DNA from: Molanna angustata | Lineage: Eukaryota; Arthropoda; Insecta; Trichoptera; Molannidae | Direction of reading: 5' to 3' | NCBI GenBank assembly: GCA_963576475.1 | Contig: OY754965.1 | Coordinates: 2,053,501 to 2,117,500 of the forward strand | DNA length: 64,000 nt | Shown here: positions 1 through 11,813 of the stretch, in pieces | Layout of the letters: each line of letters opens with the position of its first letter | How positions within the stretch are numbered: the first letter of the stretch is position 1 | Position numbers and translations under genes: made by a program | The notes under the pieces: model-generated | The model's input: the letters and a program-made list of their open reading frames with translations, nothing else | Told to the model about the DNA's origin: nothing | Databases searched by the model: none

Positions 1-251
1 AAACTTATTACTTAAAAAATTTTGCCATTTGGCACTAAAATCACCTAATCTAAAGTATTAATTCAATTTAAATTGTTTATAAAGCATTTATTTTTATTGA
101 TTGGGTCTACATGTGTTTATTGTTTTATCTTGTGTCTGTATATGTATTTAGTATATTTTTTAACCTTATAACTTTGAAAATGGGTGCTTACTGCATTAAC
201 GCTATTTTTTTAATTATAAACGAGATTTTTTGGGATACCTCAATATATATT

Positions 252-430
252 TAAAAAAAAATGAATATGTCCTTGTTAATTAAACAAGTACATACATATA
301 CATCTTCCTACATTCCCTAAAATAAGCATAAATGCTTGTGCTATAGGTGAATGAAATCGGTCGAGGCAGGATTCGAACTCGTGACCACTGGATTACTAAC
401 CCAATGCGCTAACCGCTCTGCCGTCGACCC
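252..430 (-). repeat. tRNA-Thr-like SINE, family A, copy
   Basis: Minus strand: a full cloverleaf-like head with A box (agagcggttagcgc), anticodon loop TTAGTAA (AGT) and B box (gagttcgaatcctgcc). It is followed by the body 'caagcatttatgcttatttt', 'ggaagatgtatatgtatgta' and 'aaggacatattcattt'. The same body follows the head at 15799, so both are SINEs and not tRNA genes. Confidence 0.85.
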
Positions 431-554
431 ATCTAATACAATAATGATTTTGGCATACACAAGGATTTAAGACATATTTTGTTTTGATTGGACCCATAAA
501 TCCAATAATTTTTTTTTATATTCCTAGTAGGTTTGTCTTTAGGGCGTGAAATTT

Positions 555-1030
555 AAAAAATATAATCTTCTTCTTCCTCTTCATTTGCCTTCTTCCCTCC
601 ACTGCTGGAGACATGCCTCGTCCATTTCCTTTCGTTTATTTGATGCCATCTGCATCCATTTTCTTCCCGCCGTCCTGACTTGTTGAGTTTTGGGGCCCAG
701 CGCTCACCAACTTTTCTTGAGACATGCCCTGCCCACTCATTTGAGCTTAGCAATGCAATCTATGACGTCCTCGGGTCCGATGCCTTATTTCTTCATTTCG
801 GCCTTCTTGTATTCTTCTTCATTGGCCTTCTTCCCTCCACTGCTAGACATGCTTCGTCCATTTCCTTTCATATTTGTTTATTTGATGCCATCTGCATCCA
901 TTTTGTTTTGTTTATTTGATGCCATCTCATCAACTTGTCTTGAGACATGCCCTGCCCACTGCCATTTGAGCTTCGCAATGCGATCCACGACGTCCTCGGG
1001 TCCGATGCCTTATTTCTTCATTTCGGATTC
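555..1030 (-). pseudogene. LINE C-terminal fragment, tandemly duplicated
   Basis: Minus-strand text contains WAGHVSRKV and 'RKWMQMA'-type residues of LINE ORF2 ends. The segment occurs twice head-to-tail with a period of about 230 bp (570-800 and 805-1030), with small deletions in the second unit. A sister copy is at 58455-58625. Confidence 0.7.
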
Positions 1031-1610
1031 AGTTTCTCAGACTTTCTCCGATCATGGACCTTTCCATGGATCGAAAAAATATAATGTACTCATCAAAACT
1101 GATAGTGCCGAGTCACCTCGGCGGAAACGATTGGTCGAAAAAATATAATATTAGGTACTCATCAAAACGTTTGGTTCGAATTTTACGTAAAAATACTTTG
1201 TTAATTTTAAAACTGCTATTTTTTTCTATTAATAATACTTTTTTTTATTTAATGTTTAGGTTGATTTTGAGTCTATATGTACATCATTTTTTTGTGTTTG
1301 CATACGTTATTGATTTTTTTAGTTTTTTAATTTAATGTTTTTTATTTTTGAATTTACTGTTTTTTTTTTGATCCTTATGTATATCTTTTTTTTATGTTTG
1401 CTTACATCTATTTTTTTAATTTTTTTTATTTTTTGTCTTATTATTTAGGTTTAAGTTTTTTTTTTTGCCAAGTGTATACCTAATTGCTTTTTTTATTCTA
1501 TCTATTATTATCATCAATATGTGTTTTTATCTATGTATGTAAAAGGCAGTTTATGCCGTTTATAAATAAATCAAAATAAAATAAAATAAAAATAAAATGG
1601 ATTTGCACTC
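1031..1610. other. T-rich tract ending in a LINE-like 3' tail
   Basis: Long T-runs without a credible frame. 'gtaaaaggcagtttatgccg' followed by (TAAAA)n at 1540-1600 looks like a LINE 3' end on the plus strand. Confidence 0.4.
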
Positions 1611-2359
1611 TGTTGGATATAAACTTAACAATTATTATTACTCATAAAAAAGATTTTTCGCTAAAGTACATAATATCTTTGTCTGTCTGCCTGCCTCTAC
1701 CATATGCAAATGCTGCACATATTAGCTATTTCTGTTGAATTTGTGTTAATTTTGAGTGTTGGGTGCTGATGTGAATATCAAAATACAACTTTGTCACGAT
1801 CTGTTTATAGTGTGAAATAGATTATCGTTTATGTTTTGTATTCAAGTAACACGTAGTTTTGTATGGTTCATTATGTGGAAAAACCGCATTATACTAAACA
1901 CGAACATCTACCTTATTGAATGCTATCATTTTAGTTTGTACTATCAAAATTACAACATAAAATATGTATTTAAGTATCTTTTGTTTATAATTGTATCATT
2001 TAAGAGGCTATACTACGCTATACAGAATATTTTGAAAATAATTTCCCTAATACCGTCAAAAGATACGTCTTAGAAATAAGGAACAGTTTGTATTTACATC
2101 TTTATTCTATTACATGAGTTTTTTGAATTTGTTTAATACTTTTCTTGTAAAATTAGTTTTAGTAAAACCCGTTTTAATTTTTTTACTGTACCTACCTAAA
2201 AACCCTACAAGGCCTATGAAGTAGATTTTTACTTCAATCGAAAGAGAATATTAAAATCTACCGGAGTTTTTTATGATTATAATATTTTAATAACTATTCT
2301 TGCTATTTAAAAAAACTCTAAATTTTACCTTTTTTGAAAATGTTGTATATAACATAGGT
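1611..2359. other. No feature seen
   Basis: AT-rich, with only random short ORFs. Nothing recognised. Confidence 0.5.
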
Positions 2360-2371
2360 ATCAGGTGATTT

Positions 2372-2790
2372 GACAGCAAGATCCGCAGAGATGCTGGATA
2401 CATTTGAGAGGAGAGTGCTACGGAAAATACTGGGACCCGTGAATGATGGAGAAGCTTGGAGAATAAGGTATAATGATGAAATATACAGCATCTATAAGAC
2501 TCCTAGGCTCTCTGTACATGCTAGACTGAGCAGGCTGAGATGGGCTGGGCATGTACAGAGAATGCCGTCATCACGGGCACCCAAGAGGATCCTTGAGGGA
2601 CATCCGGGTGGAAGAAGAAAGGTCGGCAGACCCAGGCTGCGATGGGAGGATGAAGTGAAAAGGGATGCGGAACAATTACTGCAAGTGGCAGACTGGAGGA
2701 CAGCAGCGGTAGACAGGAGGAGTTGGAGGCGACGATTGATGGAGGCCAAGGCTCGATATGGGCTGTAGAGCCATCGGAAGAAGAAGAAGA
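2372..2790 (+). pseudogene. 5'-truncated non-LTR retrotransposon with target duplication
   Basis: The plus-strand ORF (to 2768) reads TFERRVLRKILGPV, RLSRLRWAGHVQRM, then RRKVGRPRLRWEDEVKRD, a common C-terminus of LINE ORF2. It ends in (GAA)n. Flanked by a perfect 12-bp duplication ATCAGGTGATTT at 2360-2371 and 2791-2802, so it is one clean 5'-truncated insertion. A related copy is at 16790-17215 (minus). Confidence 0.88.
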
Positions 2791-2904
2791 ATCAGGTGAT
2801 TTACAATATTTTTTCGTGTTTCATACATTAGAAGGTAATTTAGTGTGCATTTTTTCATACATCAATTTTTTCAAACGTTATTTAAGAATCATAATCATTT
2901 CCTG

Positions 2905-3605
2905 CCCCTCTATCTCAGTTCATCCGGGGTGGGGCCTCCTATTCATCAGTCGCCATGATCTGCGACTCTGGGTCGTCTCTTGTGGGACACATTGTGCCGC
3001 CAGCTCCCTATCGATACTCGTCCAACATGTCGCCAGTGGTCTGCCTCTTCCTCGTGGTTTTGAGGGGATACCGAGCACAGTTTTGACGGAGAAGGTGTCC
3101 TCCCTTCGCATGACATGGCCATACCATCGCTGTCTGCTCTCTTTCAATTTCTCCTTTATTGGGGATACCTTAAAGGATCCTCTGACGTACTCGTTGCGAA
3201 CTCTATCAAGGCGTGTCACACCACCTGCCCAGCGCAACATCTTCATTTCAGTCGTGTGCAGTTGTTGTGCAGAGCCGTGTAACATTGCAAGTCTTACGAC
3301 TGTTATGTATATTTTTCCCTTAGTTTCAATAGGCTTCCTTTAATCGCAAAAAAGAGAGATCTCCACTTCAGCCACGCCACATTGACGCTGTGGTTGAAAT
3401 CAGGTTGACATGCGTGGTTGTCAGCATGGATCCAAGGTATTTGAAGTGCGACACTTTGGGTAGCTTTATGTCATTATCCAGAAGTATATCATGTCCAATG
3501 GCTTCTGATCCTCCAAAGTCACACTCCATAAGCTCGGTTTTTGTTCGACTCAATCTTAGTCTAGTAAGCAGTATTCTCGCAGTACAGGACCTTACCTTTT
3601 TCTAA
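2905..3605 (-). pseudogene. RTE-like LINE fragment
   Basis: Minus strand in two frames. 3368-3600 reads LSRTKTELMECDFGG and HFKYLGSML (RT); 2920-3285 reads MLRWAGGVTRLDRVRNEYVR, RQRWYGHVMRRED and PRGRGRPLATCW. The order and motifs are those of RTE-type ORF2 ends. Frameshifted and dead. Confidence 0.8.
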
Positions 3606-3639
3606 CATTTTTCTCAAATAAATCTTGTAATACGACAGT

Positions 3640-3705
3640 TTCCGATGACAGGTTGCAAGCCGTGCCTTGAGTTCCTGGTTCTCCCTTACTATTCCAACTT
3701 CGCCT
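3640..3705. repeat. Fragment of the 'ttcctggttcttct' repeat family
   Basis: 'gatgacaggttgcaagccgt' and 'tgagttcctggttctccc' match the arm of the fold-back element at 11814-12672. Confidence 0.5.
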
Positions 3706-4164
3706 CATAGACTCAAAATATAAACATCGTAGACTCAAAATATAAAAATATTTGACTTAAACTAAATTTAACTTTATTTTATTATTATTTTATTGGGGGT
3801 GTACACAGATGAACAGGTTACATTCATTATAATATTTAATACAAAAGTGGTACAATGCATCAATACAATGTTAGGCCTGCCATCCAATTATGTATTATCC
3901 ACTGATAGTTATGTATATTCAACACAACAGAATAGAAAGAATGTTAAAAAATATTGGGATATATTGGGATATTGGGATAAGAAAGTGTTTATAGATTCAA
4001 TCACATTTTAATAACTCCCCATAATACTCGAACATCTAAATGTGCATTACACTTAATCGTTCGTAGTCAAAATTAAAAATGTATAGTGATTTTATAAAAT
4101 ATTGGAAAAATTATAAAATATATTTTTATTTTTTATACTAATTGTTTTTATTGTTTTACTAATA

Positions 4165-4352
4165 CTAACTTCTATGCCAAATTTAATTTAACACGCACCC
4201 AATAACAAGTTGCCACATTCCGACTTACGATATTCATCGTCTCACAGATCCAGACTGATGACACAATTAAAATTTGTGTCTCCGCCGGAAATCTAACCCG
4301 GGACCTTTTGGCTCAGAAATTAGATATCTAACAGACCGAGCCACGAAGGCCG
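4165..4352 (-). repeat. tRNA-derived SINE, family B, copy
   Basis: Minus strand: tRNA-like head with 'ggtcccgggttagatttccg' (B box), then the shared body 'cagtctggatctgtgagacg' and 'gtggcaacttgttattgggt'. It lies just downstream of the SLC26 gene 2 exon, in its intron. Confidence 0.8.
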
Positions 4353-4399
4353 TTTTGTTAGAATCATCCTTTGAAAAATAAATATAGAAAAATACCAAC

Positions 4400-4604
4400 C
4401 TGTGGATCGAGTCCTGCTAAAGATGCATAAGCGATAGACTGTGGAATGAGGGTCAGGGCGATTGTGATACCAGCCACCAGATCAGACACTGCTAGTTCTG
4501 TATCATAACTCCTCGACCAGGTCACTATTGGAAATATCTTGGACAGCAGACGAACAGGGTTTAGTTTCAGCAGCATCTTGGACACAGGAAAAAGAGGCTG
4601 GTTT
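4400..4604 (-). CDS. SLC26-family transporter, gene 2 (paralogue), single exon in window
   Basis: 205 nt between acceptor CATTTCTAG and donor GTTGGT. It encodes 68 residues with LSKIFPIVTWSR, then ELAVSDLVAGITIALTLIPQ and SIAYASLAGLDPQ. This is the conserved start of the SLC26 membrane core (family pattern D-x-x-A-G-I-T... IPQ-IAYA-LAGL-PQ). It ends in phase 0 at exactly the point where exon segment 1 of gene 1 ends, so the intron position is shared. The remaining exons are not in 1-4399 and must lie beyond the left edge. The first in-frame ATG is at 4574-4576. The acceptor-like sequence upstream suggests an earlier exon, so the true start is uncertain. It could be a stranded exon of a pseudogene, but the frame is open and both splice sites are good. 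Confidence 0.8.
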
Positions 4605-4649
4605 CTAGAAATGGAATAGAATTATGAAATCAATTTCAGAGTAACAAAA

Positions 4650-5697
4650 CATTCATTCATTCGTTCATACCATCATGGAATATCCCACAATAACCACCGA
4701 CAGGTATGCGGATGTGCATTACATAATAAATGTAAGCAAGACACGTGCGTTTATCCCCGCACACCATTCTCGTCTCATTTGAATAGGCAGCATTCGAAAT
4801 GGATGTGAACGTCATTGCTGAACAACATGAGATGTTATTTTGCCGGTGGTTTTTAGATTACTTGGATTTTACGAAACCGTTGATAATAATTGATGATATT
4901 TGAAGCATTATTCTAAGCTGGTGCCTCACAGCATATATTAAATTATTTATTTTATTTAAAGAATAACTAATTAACTTTTTAATTGTGCCCCTTTAACTTA
5001 ATATATTATTATTCATACATTGAGACACGTGAGGTATAAATCATAATTGGAGTTTCTAGTGGTCGATGCTTCCCCCACTCCCCTCCCTACCTCTCTCCTT
5101 TCCCATCCTGTTTTCATAATTGTTAATAAATGTGTATGTACTTAATATAATTTAGAATACTATAATTGGCAACATAAAAATTATCTCTATATATTTGTAT
5201 AAATCTCTATTGTTTTGCTGTTGTATTCTATATAAAATAAAATTAAATAAAAAAATTAAATAAATACAACGCATAAAAAAGACCATTCATAAAATACAAA
5301 AAAATGTCCTTTACCAGAGTGCAAGCACCCGCAAGAAAAAGGAGACATTTAAAAACAAAGATTCAAAAAAATATATTCCCAGAATTACTAACTATACAAA
5401 GCTGTGAGGCACCGGCTTAGAATAGTGCTTTCACTCTTTTCTATTATTGTTTTCGAGCGTCCCGTAAGAGCCGGGTAATCGAAAATACAACAGGCAACAA
5501 TAACATCTCACATAGTTCAGCAATGAGGTTCACCACCCATTCTGAATATAGTGCCTTTTTAACTGAGACGAGACTGGTGTGTGGGTATACACAGATATGT
5601 TGTGCTCCCTTTTATAAGGCAATAGACACCCGCACACCTTTCGCTGGTTACCCCACATTGTGGTATATGCCGTGATGGTATGAATGAATGAATGAAT
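4650..5697. mobile_element. Fold-back element, about 1.05 kb
   Basis: Long inverted arms of about 270 bp each. Outer ends are 'cattcattcattcgttcata' and the inverse 'tatgaatgaatgaatgaat'; inner arm ends are 'ctggtgcctcacagc' (4919-4933) against 'gctgtgaggcaccgg'. The arms are diverged and the centre is AT-rich without ORFs. Confidence 0.75.
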
Positions 5698-5701
5698 TGA
5701 C

Positions 5702-5780
5702 TATACAAAATTCCTGGTTCTTCTATAATGTCCCAACATTGTCTCTATTGAGATGTTAAAAAGTTTGTCAGTAAAAATAA
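5702..5780. repeat. Fragment of the 'ttcctggttcttct' repeat family
   Basis: 'ttcctggttcttctataatg', 'ctctattgagatgttaaaaa' and 'gtttgtcagtaaaaa' match 11100-11155. Confidence 0.5.
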
Positions 5781-6938
5781 ACAATTTAATTATTCCACGG
5801 CGAATATTGACATCCAAAAAACGCTTTCATCGGATACTTTAAATATCTTAGGCTAAAGCAGTGCATTGGAAAAAATAAAAATTATTTAATATATTAATTA
5901 AAAACCATAGTGTTACTACTAATGACACGATATTAATACATACATTGTTATCTTGTCTTATCTTAAAAATGTATTAACCAGTACTCGATCATAATTTAAT
6001 CTTTATTTACATTCAATCACACAATTTCGTTTAAGTTAAAGACTTGTATGATATGCATATAATTAATCAATTAACTTTAATTAAGAAGATTTCTAAGTAT
6101 GAATCTAATTTTAATCAATTATTTTTTTTATTTTTAAATAAATTAATTCACATGAATGTTAAAGCCTTTTTTCTAAATTCATTGTATGGTAGAAAATTCG
6201 TCTCATAGTGGTAGAAAATGTTTGTGGTATTGGTAAATGAAATCGGTTGATCGGAATATCAAGAACGCTCATTATAATAACGCTCATATTTGAAACGGAA
6301 ATGTCAATTACATTGTACAATTTAAAAACAACTTTAAAACTAATTTAAAAACTGTACGAAAACTATAAATATAAAAACACATAATTGTCACGTCGCGTCG
6401 TCAATTACGCTATTTTTACTGAAATGATAATTGTCCTGAAAAATCACGTGACTGCTTTTTCTTCTCGTGTCCTCCAAGAATTATAATTGGCGATGTTATT
6501 TCTACGTCATAGATTTTCCTCCATAGATAATATGCATATTATTGTTTGTACCTACTGTATATGAAGTCTATGACAGTTCATCACATGACCTGTGTGTGTA
6601 TAGATACCAACATGTCAACACTATTTACTTATCGAACATAATTGCACCATAATATCCTTCTGTAATTAATTATTTTTACCGCAACAAATATTTTACAAGA
6701 CTGACAAATGGGTATTCAACGATGCGAATAATATTTGACACGAGCCAGGTATTACGGAAAGCCGTCAACTTGTTTAGTTACAAAATCCAAGCTTTAAATT
6801 TGAGGGAGAGGGAGTTTATTTTGAATATTTCCATCATAATCATTATCATTGGCGCCTCCTTCCGTAAACAGTTAACTTTTATTGTTATTTTAAGCTATAC
6901 CTACATTATAATTCAGCTAGTAAGTACACAAATTATAT
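5781..6938. other. No feature seen
   Basis: AT-rich gene-2 upstream DNA. No splice-bounded coding segment or repeat recognised on either strand. Confidence 0.45.
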
Positions 6939-7126
6939 CTGGGGGGCAAGTCTGGTTCGACCGGTGAAATCAAAACCCCAGTGATTACCCATATCATGGA
7001 AATAATTATAGTATGGAGTTCTATGACATCTAAAGATATTATAGAACTCCATATAATAATTATATCCATGATATGGGTATATCACGGTGGTTTTGATTTC
7101 GCCGATTGAACCAGACTTGCCTCCCA
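6939..7126. mobile_element. Palindromic MITE, family M, copy 1
   Basis: About 190 bp, folding on itself over nearly its whole length. Ends are 'ctggggggcaagtctggttc' and its inverse (gaaccagacttgcctcccag); inner arms share 'gatttcaccg'-type and 'cccatatcatgg' text. No ORF. Confidence 0.85.
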
Positions 7127-7854
7127 GGATTTGAAATTTAAGAGAAAGGACACTGCTGTAGGTACCTATACAAAACATTTACAAACACGTAGAAGAAGAA
7201 ACAAAAATATTCACTAAAAATCAATTCTCATTCTATCCTTGTTCAATATTATCAGCTGTTTACCAAAACAATATTGTTAATATTATGTATAAATATTTTG
7301 CACCGTACTTGTACTAATAAACAGGATCTGATAGATGATTTTTATCTCCTGACGTATTATGAGTATTATACATTATCTTCCACCCTGTGCAAGTGGCGTA
7401 TTTATTGTCATATTGCGAAAAATACGTGTTCCTCGCTTCTTTTTTCCATTAATTAGATTTTCTCGTTTATATGTCTACGCCTGATGCAACCGCACTTTAA
7501 AAGCCTTCGACCAGCACGGCCCTGGTGAAATAGTCAACAATGTAGATATCAACATCCGCTGCTTCTGTAAATAACTATTTGGCTCAGCCCGCTACGCCGA
7601 CGCTTCACAGTTTGCATTGCAATTGTTAAATAGTCATGTATAACGATTACGCCATTATTTTCTAAGAATTTGTCACGAAACAAGTCAAATAAATTTTATT
7701 TATAAAATGACCGGACAAAATTAATTCCTGGGTTATATTAAGCCGTCATGGTCAAATGTCTATGTAACAAGGAGTTAAAAATGATTTAGTCATTATCATT
7801 TTGTATGTATGTAGACCAAAACATGTTTAAAATAAAATATTGTATTTCTCGGGC
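7127..7854. other. No feature recognised
   Basis: A slightly GC-richer patch at 7490-7620 may be an old transposon piece. No protein match seen. Confidence 0.4.
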
Positions 7855-8005
7855 TGGTACTGTTTCAAATGTGAATTTGACATGAACCCAAAAACACGTT
7901 GCCACGACATTTTGTAAACTTGTTAATTGTCTCACAGATCCAGACTGAATGTTAATAACTATCTCCACTGGAGATTGAAACCAGTATTTTTGAATCTGGA
8001 GTCAG
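7855..8005 (-). repeat. tRNA-derived SINE, family B, decayed copy
   Basis: Minus strand: shares 'cagtctggatctgtgagaca' and 'gtggcaacgtgtttttgggt' with the two better copies. The B box is degraded. Confidence 0.65.
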
Positions 8006-8119
8006 TATTAGTGTTTATATGGAAAATCTACGATTAAATAAGTACAAGTATCTGCTACACGTACTAAACTTTCAATTCTCATTGTCCTATACCTAATAGA
8101 CTGAGTGTGAAATAGTGTT

Positions 8120-8760
8120 TTGATGTAACGTTATCTCAATCTGTACAAATATTCAAAAAAATCTAAATGCATTTGATATAAATATAGTTATACATAAATA
8201 TTGTCGCAGAATATAATTTATTGTTATAGATAAATTATTGTTAAAGAATATTTAACAATATATTATATAACAATAACTTCTGGTATGATGCAACGTTGTA
8301 TAAGTATTCAAAAAAGATTTTAAAAAAATTATAAAAATATCGTTATAGACAAAAATATTGTTCAGGAATATTTAACAAAATATTATTAATCAATAACTTC
8401 TGTTATCTCAATCTCTACAAACATTCAAGAAAAATATAAATAAATGTGAAAAATGTTGTAGAATATTATTTATTGTTATAAATAAATATTGTTAAAGAAT
8501 ATTTAACAAAATAAAACAATTTTTGGTATGGTGTGACACTGTCTCAATCTGTACAAATATTCAATAAATATTAAAAGAAATTAGATAAAAATTGTCATAA
8601 TATATAATATTATTTATTGTTATAGAGAATATTTAACAAAATAAAACAACTTTTTGTATTATGTGACACTGTCTCAATCTGTACAAATTTTCAAGAAATA
8701 TTTAAATAAATTGATAAATATTGTCGTAGAATATTATTTATTGTTATGGAGAAATATTAT
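8120..8760. repeat. Degenerate ~135-bp tandem repeat
   Basis: About five diverged units, each with 'ctgtacaaatattcaa'-type text, 'attgtcgtagaatatta' and 'aatatttaacaaaataaaac'. No coding sign. Confidence 0.7.
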
Positions 8761-8984
8761 TTTAACAATACATTTTTGAATAATATTGCATCTGCATCAT
8801 TCAATACCCTCCAACCTTTCTTCAATGCTGTGTTCAGTCTGTTTATTAATATTGCATATTTATTTATTTTTAGTTTAAGCTATCATGGTGAGTTTGAAGA
8901 AGTTGAACCTTTCAGATTTTGTTTAAACATAATTTGATAAACATAAATTTATTCTTACCATTCAGTATATCATGCGCCATTGAA

Positions 8985-9360
8985 ATATATATCTATGTAA
9001 AATATAACCTCATCTAAGAATCAATGAATCAAAAATCTACATTACAAAAAGTTTTTATTTTCATAACTTATATAATAAATTCCTGTAAAATGTAAACTCA
9101 CCACGTATTATTACAATGTTCACACACTGTTTAAAAATATATTATAATAAAAAAAACTTCTCCTTTATGATTTAATGAATTGAAAAATCTACTTTACAAA
9201 ACTAAAAAATGTTAAAAAATATTATCTCCTTACCTACATTAGAAATTCCATAAAACTGTGAACTCACGTATTAATTCAATGTACACACACTGTTTGAAAT
9301 TGTTTATTATAAAATTTCACTATTATTCATAATATATTATTATAAAAAAAACATTTAGTT
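8985..9360. repeat. Two diverged ~170-bp direct repeats
   Basis: Two units share 'tcaaaaatctacattacaaa'-type text, 'ctcaccacgtattattac' and 'cacacactgtttgaaa'. Confidence 0.65.
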
Positions 9361-9496
9361 AGTTATTTATAACAAATAGATTGACATCCTGTCCAAGGGA
9401 AAAAACTGTCGAATGTTTTGTAGCCGTAGAATAAAATATCTCATTCGAAGATCAAACTTAGTTGATTGTAATGCATAAAACGTTACATAAGAAAAA

Positions 9497-9700
9497 TCAA
9501 ATAAGTAAGATGATATTATATTGCGAGTTTTCCGGCCACTTGGCGCAGATGAAAATTATCGTTCGTAATATAATTTTCCCGTTCAACAGCCACAGTACAA
9601 GCACCAACACGGACGCTATGACGCGTGCTTTTCGCGCAGACAGGCGCACACGACTCAACATTGTACACAACCATTTAACATCTTATATACCTAGACGATA
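9497..9700 (-). promoter_or_regulatory. Candidate promoter / first exon upstream of SLC26 gene 2
   Basis: On the minus strand TATATAAG (9682-9689) is followed after about 30 nt by an unusually CpG-rich block (9540-9660) in otherwise AT-rich DNA. A 54-codon ORF (9497-9661) starts MLSRVRLSARKARVIASVLV, which looks like a type II membrane anchor. However, its ATG lies where transcription should begin, so it may instead be 5' UTR. It lies 5 kb upstream of the gene-2 exon in the same orientation. I see no strong splice donor. Speculative. Confidence 0.3.
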
Positions 9701-9889
9701 TTTTAAAGTCTTTAGCTAGGATGTGCATACAATTTGTTTAATTTAAATACCTTCAAAACAAAAATTGATGTTTCAATTAGTAATTCTATGGCGGCAATAA
9801 AAGTAATATAAGAAAAATACCATTTAATAATTGAACAACACTAGAGAAGAAAACAACAGGATAAGTACATCTAGAGAGGAAAAATAAAT

Positions 9890-10420
9890 ACTTTTTATAG
9901 TAAGCAGAAAAACAAATACATACAAAGAAATAGTTTATATTGAAATAGGATCAAATTACATAAAAAGAAATAATTTACATAAAAAGATGAAATAAATACA
10001 TACAAAGAAATAATTTATATAGAATGGGGTAATAATTACATACAAAGAAATAATTTATATAGAATGGGGTAATAATTACATACAAAGAAATAATTTATAT
10101 AGAATGGGGTAATAATTACATACAAAGAAATAATTTATATAGAATGGGGTAATAATTACATACAAAGAAATAGTTTATATAGACAGTGGGAAAACAAATA
10201 CATACGAAGAAATAGTTTATATTGAAAAAGGAAGAAATTACATATAAATAAATAGTTTGCATAAAAATATTAAATAAATATGTACAAAGAAATAATATAA
10301 AATGAGGTAATAATTACATACAAATAAATAGTTTAAATAGATAGATGAAAAAAATACATACAAAGAAATATAGAAATATGAATATAAAAAAAAACATTAA
10401 AAAAACAAAAAAAAATGTTA
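9890..10420. repeat. 40-bp minisatellite with degenerate flanks
   Basis: Core 9997-10196: units of exactly 40 bp starting 'tacatacaaagaaataattt' at 9997, 10037, 10077, 10117 and 10157. Looser variants lie on both sides. Confidence 0.9.
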
Positions 10421-11019
10421 AATAGCGAAAGAGGAAAAAATATATCGAAGAAATTATAGTTAAATAACGAACGAATAAAAAAATACACAGATTTTTTTTA
10501 TATTGCGTAGTGGAAAAAAATACGAAGAAATATAGTATAAATTAAAATTATAAAATTTACATAGCGAAAGGGAAAATAAAAAAATCATAAAAAGAAGCGA
10601 ACCATTATTCATTATTGTTGAACTGAGAGACCTTCAGTTTGCAGAAAGTTGACAAGTAAATACATAACCTAGGACACTGGCTGAGGAGTCATGTGATTAT
10701 GCCACTATGCCACTGTGGTCGGCTTTCTAACACATGTCCTTTTATTTCTTCAACAATAATTAATGTGTCGTTGGTACTGAACCATTTATTTATTCATCTT
10801 TACTTACATTGTATTTCTGCAATAGTCAAACAATTCAGTTATATTTTCTATATCTTCCACATGCTTACCATTTAAAAAAAACTAATTTATTAATTCCAGT
10901 AGTTCTTAAAATATAATAATGTTATAACACAGGTCCTAAAAAAATATTTTACCATTACGTTATGATTCTCGAGAGTAACAGGGGATCTTCTGTTAATTTG
11001 TCTAAAATAATATTATGGG
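10421..11019. other. No feature seen
   Basis: A-rich on the left, ordinary AT-rich DNA on the right. Short ORFs only. Confidence 0.45.
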
Positions 11020-11160
11020 ACGCTGAATATTTTTTTAATTGCATATAGGTATGTACGCAAACATTGGATTTTTTCCCTGTCGGGAGTTGAGTTCCTGGTT
11101 CTTCTAAATTATTCCAACTTCGTCTGTATTGAGATATTGAAAAGTTTGTCAAAAAAATAT
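11020..11160. repeat. Copy of the 'ttcctggttcttct' repeat family
   Basis: Shares 'gcaaacattggattttttcc', 'gttcctggttcttct' and 'ttccaacttcgtc' with the fold-back element 11814-12672 and its right flank. Shorter copies at 3640-3705 and 5702-5780. Confidence 0.6.
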
Positions 11161-11813
11161 ATTATAGGATGCGTTGATTGAACAAATTGATGACATAGGA
11201 GTAATTTCGTAGACTACCATTAAAAACGTTATGGGACTATTGTCCTGTTCATCTCTAAAATGGCTGTTCGTCGGACAACAGGATACTATGATACTTAGGA
11301 TATTTCATATTACTTCTTCTTCTTCTATTGTGTCAGCAACGCATTCAAATAGTTTTCTGGCAATGCCTAGCGACATCAATAACATAATCACTACCCACCA
11401 TGAGGTCGTACATGGTTAATATTCATATTATTTATATCTTCATACTACTACAACTATGATTCCCACACCTGCCGAGGGGGCCCGCCAAGCAAACTTGGAC
11501 AGATTGATAACAGACGATCCTATCTGTAGTTCATTTAATACGGAAATAGGACACATTGGTTCTTCTAGTTGTCTATGATATTCGCAATATTTTCCGCCAA
11601 CACCATTTCGAAAGCATTACTCTCTAAGAAAATGTGTATCCTGATCAGTCTAAGTTTGTTGTTTTTGGTAGGTAATCTTGCTCCTACGTCCCATCGAATT
11701 CTTAAATTGTATAGTAGTACTTCTTACTTAAAAACAATACCATCATGATGAAACCCATAGAATGCCCTATCTAAATGACAGCCTTTAAAGAATAAAAAAT
11801 ATATAATTATTTC

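Noticed and set aside
355..430. tRNA-Thr (AGT) gene on the minus strand
   Set aside because: The head is followed by the same non-tRNA body as the copy at 15797, so it is a SINE.
9462..9719. 85-codon plus-strand ORF
   Set aside because: No motif; the promoter-like signals in the same block lie on the minus strand.
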